In this document: piece after piece, positions 56,515-64,000 of the stretch
Layout: each line of letters begins with the position of its first letter
Numbering within the stretch: the stretch's first letter is position 1
From: Phaseolus vulgaris
Taxonomy: Eukaryota > Streptophyta > Magnoliopsida > Fabales > Fabaceae
Length of the DNA: 64,000 nucleotides
Reading direction: 5' to 3'
Assembly: GCF_000499845.2 (NCBI RefSeq)
Contig: NC_023758.2
Location: 16,181,178-16,245,177 of the forward strand
Notes under the pieces: model-generated
The model's input: the letters and a program-made list of their open reading frames with translations, nothing else
What the model was told of the DNA's origin: nothing
Databases searched by the model: none
Made by a program: the position numbers and the translations under genes

Positions 56515-56519
56515 ATAGG

Positions 56520-56980
56520 GCATGTACCTGTTCGCCTCATTTGTCTCATTTACCTTTATCTCAAACTATACTTGTAATCTTAACTCTCTGGTGCCATGTT
56601 TTGACGCTGTTCCTTTATTTTTGCGCACTCTCGTCTGCATTCGCTTCTTCTAACATACTGTGCGCGTTTCCTCCGTTATGTTTCTTGGCGACGCCCCTCC
56701 CTTGGCGGTGCGTACGCTTGGCGACACGTATGTTTGGCGATGCCGCCTTCTTGGCGACGCATATGTTCGGCGACACCTGTCGCCACTTCGAGTCTTTGTC
56801 TTTTATCTCTTTACCCCTTGGTCTTGCACTTCGAGTGGGAAGAAGATAAAAACTGAGGCAAGGTTTTTCTTGAACTTCTTTTTCTTTTATTTGGGTGACC
56901 TCATTAAAAAACCCCCGAGAGGGAAAAAGAGTGTCCCCTACGATAAGATTGTTACATGGCTGCTGCTTACTTACATAATT
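56520..56980 (-). other. Tat-2 region after integrase (3' untranslated)
   Basis: Minus sense. It contains the CTTTTTCCCTCTCGGGGG stretch shared with Tat-1 after 8100 and several GTCGCC words (56690-56785: GGCGACGCC, GGCGACACG, GGCGATGCC). CRM-1 inserted next to it. Before that insertion it ran directly into ORF B. Confidence 0.75.
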
Positions 56981-58109
56981 TCAACTAAAATAAAACTTCA
57001 AATTGGCCGCATTCCAGCTACGTGGAATGGGACCCCCTTCCAAAGTCTCTAAGTTGTACGAACCATTCCCCTTGCCCTCAGTAATTCTGAAGGGCCCGGT
57101 CCACTTGGGAGAAAATTTATTTTCTAACTCATATGGGTGAGCCTTCCTCATAACTAAGTCGCCAACCTGAAACTGTCGTGGCTTCACCTTAGAGCTATAT
57201 TGTCGCTCTACTCTTCTCTTCACTGCCACGACCCTTATTCTCGCTTGTTCCCTGGCTTCGTCCAGGAGGTCCAGGTTCACCCGCCTTTCTTCAGCCACGA
57301 AATTCTGGTAACGTGGCGAGCTTTTGCGAATCTCAACCGGGATCATCGCATCCGACCCATATACTAAGCTGAAAGGCGTCTCCATGGTGGAAGATTGGGG
57401 CGTGGTGTGGTATGCCCATACAATCCTTGGCACTTCCTTCGCCCACGCTCCTTTAGCTTTTTCTAGCCTTCTCTTTAGTCCTCTCAGCAAAACTCTATTT
57501 GCTGACTCCACTTGCCCGTTAGTCTGGGGGTGTTCAACTGATGCGAACACTTGCTTGATGCCTACCTCTGCGTACAGGTTTCTTAACTGTTGGCTGGTGA
57601 ACTGGGTTCCATTGTCGGATACCAGCCTAGGCACGCCAAAGCGACACACAATGTTCTTCCAAACAAAGTGTTGCACCTTGTGCGCAGTAATCTAGGCCAC
57701 GGGCTCCGCCTCTATCCACTTGGTGAAGTATTCAATGGCGACGATCAAATACTTCATCTGCCTTATCGCCAATGGGAATGGACCTAGGATGTCAATCCCC
57801 CACGTATCGAAAGGCCATGGGCTGTATATGGATCTCAGCTCTTCTGGCGGCGCCTTGTGCCAATCAGCGTATTTCTGACACTGCTTGCAACGCTGGGCAT
57901 GGCGCACGCAATCCTCTTTTACTGTTGGCCAGTAGAAACCTGCGCGTACCACTTTCGAAGCTAAAGACCTTCCCCCTACGTGACTCCCACAAATGCCTTC
58001 GTGTAGCTCTGCCATTATTCTGGTTCACTCGTCGCCGCTTACGCATGTTAGTATAGGGTGGGTGAACCCGTGTCTGAACAATACTCCATCCACTAGAGTG
58101 TATCTTGTG
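56981..58109 (-). pseudogene. Tat-2 integrase with nonsense codons
   Basis: Minus strand. From 'TRYTLVDGVLFRHGF' at the deletion joint the frame meets a TGA at about 58023 where Tat-1 has Cys, continues from 58015 with the zinc site ('ELHEGICGSH', 'RCKQC') and 'WGIDILGPFP', meets TAG after 'EAEPVA' (57692), then continues 57676-56981 with 'LVSDNGTQF', 'HPQTNGQVES' and the end FYFS-stop. One residue is missing before SDNG. The catalytic Asp, Asp and Glu are all still visible, so decay is recent, but two stops prevent one product. Confidence 0.87.
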
Positions 58110-58474
58110 GCATTGGAACCGCCTACCAACACCATCTGCGTGTGGAATGCAGTGAGATGCGCCTCAGGATCCTCCATCGCAGTGAAGATCACCTTGGGCC
58201 CCGCGAACGTGTTGGGGATTACCGTATCCAGGATCTCCTGCGAGAAGGGTGTGGAAAACTCCCTTGGTGGGGTGAGACGCTCGGTCTCATCTTGTTCACG
58301 TTGCCCTTGGTTATTGCTCAAACCCCAGCGCAACTCTTCATTTACACGATGGAGCTCTTCGTTTCTCGCACGCGAGTCTGCGAGATCCGCCTGCATGCGT
58401 TCTTGTTCCACCCTCGATTCCGCCATCTCATCCTGCAGCCCCCGCATCATTTCCATGACCTGCTGCATGGACAT
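58110..58474 (-). pseudogene. Tat-2 gag N-terminal fragment fused to integrase by deletion
   Basis: ATG at 58474. About 122 codons: an amphipathic coiled coil (about 3-50, 'MQQVMEMMRGLQDEMAE') and the start of the gag core ('PFSQEILDTVIP', 'DPEAHLTAFHTQM'). At about 58109 it passes in frame into sequence that in Tat-1 lies between the second RNase H and integrase (residue about 591 of that frame). Most of gag, protease, RT and both RNase H domains are gone. It supplies the gag start that Tat-1 lacks. Confidence 0.85.
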
Positions 58475-58628
58475 TTCCTCACTCGCCGCGCGTGCGAAAC
58501 CTTATCTAGTGGTGGCCCTCATTCTTCACTGTTTCCTCGAACTTCGCTAACGTTATGGTAGCTCCGATAGATCTTCGTTGCTTGTGATGGGACTGATGTT
58601 TTAAATCGGCCCCACGGTGGGCGCCAAA
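58475..58628 (-). other. Tat-2 leader and primer-binding site
   Basis: Directly after the LTR end, the minus strand reads TTTGGCGCCCACCGTGGGGC (58628-58609), the form of primer-binding site usual in Tat-type elements. It fixes the sense of the LTR: TGTACC is the 5' end and GGAACA the 3' end. The leader to the gag ATG is only about 150 bases. Confidence 0.8.
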
Positions 58629-59756
58629 TGTTCCGGCTGGTTGACCTGGGACGTCTTCGCGCGCGACCTTGCACGTCAGCTAGGGACACCTTCCCTCTGG
58701 CTACCTATGGATTCCTGCGAAGAAGGTCAAAAAGGGCGCCCTAGCGGCCGTTTGCACTCCGACGCTCAAGTCAGCTAGCGAGAAACACCAAAAAAACTCT
58801 GCACCTCCGTATCGGAGCACCGTGAATGGCACTCTGAAGGTGGTAATGAAACTGTGTATTGTGTATATTTTCTCGTTCTGGCAAACAACTTCTCTAGTCC
58901 CTAGTGCGTAGCCTCACGACTCGAGCAAGCAACTAGAGTGTATTCTGGGAAAATTTGCCAAAAGTTCGAACCCCGTTTCCAACATTCAAGGTTCTATTTA
59001 AACTACTTTAGCATTTAAATCGTCTTAAAGCGCATTTAAAGTCATGAAACGTTCGGCGCTTTTAAGACGTTTAAACCGCTCGAGGCATTTAAAGTACCTT
59101 AAACGCTCGAAACGTAAACTATAACTTAAATAACTTTAATTACCTTGTACCTTACACATTGATGTTTTTGTTTTGACTTGGCTGCTATTACACGTGGAGG
59201 GCCTCACAGCACCGTGACCCCACTTGGGGGTATTTCCTCGTGTGAGTCCTCCTACCTGGGAGTGCATCTGCGCAAGGGGTGACTTTTTGGGTGCCAACTC
59301 ATGGCTCCAAGCCTCTAGTCACTCGCTTTGAGAGCGTATCTACCTTCCTCTCGTACCCCGCACCTGGCTACCCCTGGGCGTGACCCTTCTCACGAGTCGT
59401 AACTATCCCAAGGGCTTCTTTGGGACGACATGGGCACTTCACAAGTCAGATTGCTCTCCACTGGCGCTATTACTATGGCCTTGAAGCCACCTTTCTCTTC
59501 TCTTTAATGCTACCCCGGGTTATCGGGGTTTGAGGCATTCCCACGGCGTCACCCCCTCCATGGTCTTTCCTACCCATGGGTATCGGGGAGCAACGTTGCG
59601 ATTGCCTTGCTTTTGTGACATTTTACCTTGGCGATGCCCTACCTTGGCGATGCTTGCACTTGGCGTCGCCTCAACTAGGCGACGCCTTATGTTGACTTTG
59701 ACCTCGACATTGACTTTGACCTTGACTTTGTCAACGCCCGGATACGGGACGGTACA
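58629..59756 (-). mobile_element. Tat-2 5' LTR, family A variant (1128 bp)
   Basis: The plus strand reads TGTTCCGGCTGG to GGGACGGTACA. Compared with Tat-1 LTRs it has far fewer 17-bp units (only scattered GGCGACGCC words at 59640-59690), and a slightly different terminus (CAGCCGGAACA). The palindrome TACCCATGGGTA is present (about 59571-59582). It shares 59050-59756 nearly unchanged with the truncated LTR at 42645-43343. Confidence 0.93.
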
Positions 59757-60154
59757 AAACCGTATAATTGCAGGGATAATAGCCCAATTTGCAATCAAAC
59801 CACATACATACTAGACAATTATTGATACATAATTGACGTGATTTTGGATTGTATACTATTCTAGGATCTCAATTCACGAGTAAGGATAAATGAACATTAA
59901 GGACAAAGATTTGGTTGCAATCGAGGCCAAGACTGAGAGGGTGTGGACATGGCTCATCATATTTTGGCTAACCATCATGTGAAGCTGAGATTAAGTCAAT
60001 GTAATGTAAGGTTCTGTTTGTATGGTTATATAATTTGTTTCTTGGTAGTGTACTCTATGGTCTTTTTTTGTAATGTCCATTGAGGTAGATATGCCTTGAA
60101 CCTTTTGTATACGGGTTTGAGCATCCCTCAAACGTTCCAATTTATTCATTTTAT
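59757..60154. other. AT-rich intergenic sequence
   Basis: No gene or boundary recognised. It is the flank of the Tat-2 5' LTR; a TSD cannot be tested because the other end of Tat-2 is truncated. Confidence 0.5.
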
Positions 60155-60460
60155 CACTACTGCAAAAATGCTTCTATACAAACAATTTTTAAAGCCTTTA
60201 GGCAACGATTTTAGAACTGTAGTGTATGTTCATGTCGTGTACAGTTTTGAATTATAGACCACAACTAAACAATCATAGTCTATAAGAACCATTGCCTATA
60301 CCTTTTTTGGGTCTTTTATGTTTAACTTTATAGAGCTAACACAGACTACGATTATATCTAAAATCGTAGTCTATGATCCATTATAGATAGTGGTTTTGTC
60401 CACAACTTCACATACTACGGTTTTGGTTATAATCCTAGTTTATAATGTGTTTTTTTAATT
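60155..60460 (+). mobile_element. CACTA-type left end
   Basis: It begins CACTACTGCAAAAATGC at 60155. It is followed by inverted and direct repeats of the type ACTACGATT...AATCGTAGTCTATG (60300-60450), as expected of subterminal repeats bound by CACTA proteins. No matching right end seen. Confidence 0.55.
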
Positions 60461-61300
60461 CAGTTTGTTTAATGCGTTTCCTCATCTTAGTTAACCTGTT
60501 CATTTTAAAAGCCCAACCAAACAACCAAATTAAACAATCATATATATATATATATATTGATAAATCATTACATCCACCAAAATATATTCATATCCACTAT
60601 TATCTATTTGGATAATTTCTTATACATTAGAAACATGTAATATAACATAACACTTAAGAAGATATAATTTTATTCATCTTGTATCCTAGAGTGTTATACA
60701 ACCTAGTGAAATATATGGCACAAGCATTCCTCACATAGCCCAATGAGGCCCAATTTATTGGTTCAACATCCACAAAATACTGCAATACAAAATAAGTTGA
60801 AATTAGTTTTTAAAGTACACATAATTTATTATAAACAATAATTTAAATATCATTACCTGCTCCAAAACTTTGTTAATGCCAAGTCTTATAATGGTAGTCA
60901 TCCATTGCATAATATAGTAGCCACATTCATACACTCCCATTTGTTTATTACACTACAATTCAATTTTGACAAACAATGAATAAAGGAAGACATTAAATTA
61001 ATTAATGAAAATTACAAACCATTAGGATTAACCATGTAAGCTTATATAACACTTTGAACTATGTCGACCTCTTAGTATGTTATATCCATGGTATGAGCTA
61101 ATAAAAACAACTTGTTAGGAGACGTTTAAGTATTTTACACAAGTAAGTTGATAATGTAATTACTCGTCCACTATTTTCTTAAAGCATAAACTTTCCAAAA
61201 TAGAATAATATTTTTCGGGGGTCGAACACCCTTGAACTCAATACCAACACGTATCATAAAATACATCAAATCCAAAATAAATTAATCAATTATAATTTAC
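60461..61300. other. AT-rich intergenic sequence
   Basis: No gene seen. A short (TA)n run lies at about 60541-60557. It ends at the start of an LTR at 61301. Confidence 0.5.
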
Positions 61301-61971
61301 TGATGGAAGAAGGCCAAGCTCAGGATAGGTCAATGACAAGGAAGATTCAAGAAGACTGAGACTCTGCTACTGATGGCAGAGACACCCTTTTATACATGTT
61401 CAAAAATGCCATAACCTAGTGTAGAATTTCTAGAGTAGAATTTAATTTTTCCTAAAACTAGAATAGGAATTTTACTTGTAATTTTTGTTAAATTGAATTA
61501 GAGTTGAATTTAGGCAACTAAAAACCAATCTAGGTTAAATTAGGGTTTCTAGAAGACTCATAATTAACCTAGGCCGATCATTTAGACCTAAAAGAGTCAC
61601 ATGAAGCACACCTAATTTAAATTTAATTTGTTTTAATTTTCCCTCTTTTCATTGTACAATGGTTGGACCTCATCACTATATATTGAGGTGTTTGGCTCTC
61701 ATTTTTCTAAGATCAATTTTATGAGTGTAATGCTGCCAAGTTGCTAGCACTTGCACTCTCTTGTCTAAACCTCTCTAGGTTAGACACCTTTGGTCTTCTC
61801 CTTCACCTCTCCAAGTGATATGGTCCAACCAATCACTCTCCCCTCCTCATGCACTTTCAAGGAATCCATAGCTCCATTGGATCCATCCCTATTCCATTCC
61901 CTCCATCAAGCTTTTGCCAATTCTCTAAAAAATCCAAGGAAACAATTCGGTAATGAAGGCACACACCATCA
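61301..61971 (+). mobile_element. LTR (671 bp) with primer-binding site, superfamily uncertain
   Basis: It starts TGATGGAAGAAGG and ends CACACCATCA, then TGGTATCATGAGCC at 61974-61987 (initiator-Met-type primer site, same form as in CRM-1). A TATA box (ACTATATATTGAGG) lies near 61673. It is clearly a 5' LTR. The ends resemble the CRM-like LTRs here but the body does not. Confidence 0.8.
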
Positions 61972-63165
61972 TTTGGTATCATGAGCCATGGTTATTTAAG
62001 AGATAAGTACCTTCTCTTGTTTTAATCTTTTGTGTTGTTTTTAAGTTTTTTTTTGTTCATCATAATTATGAATTTTCTTCCTATTTCAATTTCAATTTCA
62101 GTTTATGTTGCTGGTTTTAAAATTCTGTTCGATTTAAATTGTTCAATTATTCTTGAACATTCCATTTTACATTTTATAGGTTTCCATTGAGTGAAATGTT
62201 CTGTTTTTGGTTTTATTTGAGTCTTATTGACATTTCAATCGGTGCAGTTCAGTTTGGTTGAGTCATTTTAATTTTTGAATCAATTCAAATAATGTCTAAG
62301 TCATGTTCATTCAATTTGTTATCAATTCTATGTAGTAATTTTCATTGTTAATTTAGGTTGTTTGATTTAATTTGAGTACAATTTCTATTCTGAGTTTGAA
62401 ATTTGGTGCATTTTAATTTTTCCATATTCAAGTTCATACTTGTTTTTTATTTCCATACAAGTTCAAATTCCATCTTATTCCATTATGTTTTCTAAGTTTT
62501 GAATTCTATTTTTAATTCCACTGTAGGATTCCTTTGTTTTACAGTTTTTGTGTTGGTTGAAAACGTTTCTTACAATTAGTTGAGCTGGTAAAAAATTGTG
62601 AAATTATGATTTTAAGTAAATTGATGTGTTAAGAAAAAGTGAAAAAAAGAATTACATCAAAATTCAAAATGAAAAACGGACACAGTGTTAAAAAATCTAA
62701 CTTTGGGAAATTTGAATTGGCAGCGAATTTGAAAACATTATTGCATTTATTTGGCGCACTATTTTTGTGAAATTACAGTGCCCATGTTGAGCTTAAACAT
62801 TAAAGATTTTGTGATTAAACTTTCAAATTCAAATTTGAAGTAATATGTCCAACATAAATTCGGCAAGTTGAGAAAATTTAAAAAAAAAAAAAAAGTTGTA
62901 GTGCAATTTTTATTTATTCATCTATTCAAGTTCCATTCTTTAGGATTCAGTTTGTGTGCTACCTTTTCTTGTGAGCCTTAATTTTTTTGCTTGTTAATTT
63001 CTTGAATACTCTTTTAAGTAATGTCAATTACCAACTCCATTTGCAGTAGTCCTTATTTTTAAATTTGAGTTTTGTTGCTTTCAAATTGTCTGACCTATCT
63101 TGGTTGAAGTGACCTAATTTGCTTTGGTGAGCTGTGGAGCTGAATTTTTTTGGTGCAAGCTACAT
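61972..63165 (+). other. Untranslated leader of the element starting at 61301
   Basis: About 1.2 kb, AT-rich, without open frames. Its texture and length resemble the CRM-1 leader (49754-51079). A poly-A run lies at about 62879-62896. Confidence 0.55.
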
Positions 63166-63680
63166 CACTAAAGAGGTAAAAACATAATACCTTAGATTTG
63201 AATTACCAGTTTTGGAAGGTAAGAATGAAGATCTTTGTAGAATCAATTTATAAAAGAATTTGGGATGCATATCAAAATGGTTCTTTTGTTCCTATGCTTG
63301 AAAATGATAAAGTGATTTATGAAAAGCCTTGGTCCCAATGGAATGAGCATGAAAGCAAAAAGTATTACAAAGAATATTATTACATCTGCCTTAAATTCTG
63401 ATGAGTTTTCCAGGGTATCACAATGTGCCTCCATAAAGGAAATGTGGGATACTCTTGAATTTACCCATGAAGGAAAAATTGACGTGAGGAGAGCAAAGAA
63501 GCATTCTCTTATTCAAGAATATGAGATGTTTAGAATGCAGAAAGGGGAGACAATTGCTGAAGTATAAAAGAGGTTTACTCATATTATCAACAACCTCATG
63601 AGTCTTGGAAAAATGTTTGATAAAGAGGAACTCAACATCAAGATCCTCAAGTGCCTAGACAGAACTTGGCAGCCCAAGGT
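63166..63680 (+). pseudogene. Ty1/copia gag remnant (UBN2-type)
   Basis: Broken frames encode the copia gag core: 'LNYQFWKVRMKIFVESI', 'NIITSALNSDEFSRVSQC', 'KEMWDTLEFTHEG', 'RAKKHSLIQEYEMFRMQKG', 'RFTHIINNLMSLGK' and 'ELNIKILKCLDRTWQPKV'. It needs a frame change near 63390 and has a TAA at about 63565. It is cut at 63681 by another LTR. Whether it belongs to the LTR at 61301 or is an independent fragment is unclear. Confidence 0.82.
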
Positions 63681-63805
63681 TGTTATAATTGATGGCTTAA
63701 AACAAGAGAGGGGGGGGGGGGGTGAATTGTTTGTCAAAGATTTTCACAAAACTTGATTAAGAATGAACCTTTCTCAAACAATCACAGATAAACAATTAAG
63801 GAAAG
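63681..63805 (+). mobile_element. Copia-like 'TGTTAGAATTG' family LTR, first part
   Basis: It starts TGTTATAATTGATGGC with the family's poly-G run (AAGAGAGGGGGG, about 63703-63722) and GTGAATTGTTTG. It is a third copy of the LTR at 17876 and is interrupted by a Tat LTR at 63806. The rest lies beyond the window. Confidence 0.85.
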
Positions 63806-64000
63806 TGTTCCGTCCGGCTGACCGGGACGTCTTCGTGCGCGACCTCAACCGTCAGCTAGGGACTCCTTCCCACTGGTTGCCTGTGGATCCCTGCAAAAAA
63901 GAGGACAAAGAGGCGCCCTAGCGGCCGTGTGCACTCCGACGCTCAAGTCAGCCAGCAAGAAACACCAAAAACTGTCCACCTACGTGTTTGAGCACCGCGT
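63806..64000 (-). mobile_element. Tat family A LTR, reverse, cut by window end
   Basis: The plus strand starts TGTTCCGTCCGGCTGACC and carries the conserved GGCGCCCTAGCGGCCGTGTG block near 63912. It inserted in the copia-like LTR that itself lies in a copia gag, so three layers are visible here. Confidence 0.9.

Noticed and set aside
1..64000. tRNA or rRNA genes
   Set aside because: I looked for tRNA arms and rRNA blocks and saw none; the only tRNA-like words are primer-binding sites next to LTRs.

Overview
The window looks like repeat-dense, probably pericentromeric, DNA from a flowering plant, most likely a legume. That is my inference from one R2R3-MYB gene, a ribosomal protein S4 remnant, and the mix of Ty3/gypsy Tat and CRM-like, Ty1/copia and CACTA elements. 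I see no bacterial-style gene. Most of the 64 kb is LTR retrotransposons nested in one another, and target-site duplications (TSDs) readable by eye prove several layers.

Layout. 1-1508: ends of two related Tat-type LTR families and a scrap of CRM-like leader. 1509-16247: 'Tat-1', a plus-sense Tat element whose 5' end is replaced by an inverted copy of its own 3' end. It keeps gag/protease remnants and a long RT-RNaseH-second RNaseH-integrase frame (5165-8077). On the opposite strand lie two related extra genes, here called ORF B (8477-9442) and ORF A (10722-14300). ORF A is split by a solo LTR. 16248-27410: a CACTA transposase gene broken by a nest of LTRs, then a 5' part of a CRM-like element ('CRM-3') that itself carries three solo LTRs. 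27414-29900: the satellite-like 3' tail of another, more distant Tat-type element. 29900-38317: the only gene-bearing host-like stretch, with the RPS4 remnant, (ATT)-rich arrays, CACTA-type ends and a complete MYB repressor gene (35319-36413). 38318-43343: fragments of 'Tat-3' and 'CRM-2'. 42645-59756: 'Tat-2' (minus sense), with ORF A and ORF B copies on the plus strand, a gag-integrase deletion remnant, and an intact young CRM-like element, 'CRM-1' (48746-56514), inside it. 59757-64000: AT-rich sequence, a CACTA-type end, an LTR with primer-binding site, a copia gag remnant, and two further nested LTRs cut off by the window edge.

Most interesting observation. The Tat elements carry a pair of paralogous genes antisense to gag-pol, between integrase and the 3' LTR. 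Both have a GT-AG intron at the same place and phase, and ORF A has another intron in its 5' leader. An intron in sense orientation would be lost in a round of retrotransposition. In antisense orientation it is invisible to splicing of the genomic RNA and can persist. The conserved introns therefore argue that these genes are expressed from their own antisense promoter. Extra ORFs, some antisense, are known in plant Tat elements (for example Grande of maize). The paired, intron-bearing arrangement is the part worth checking.
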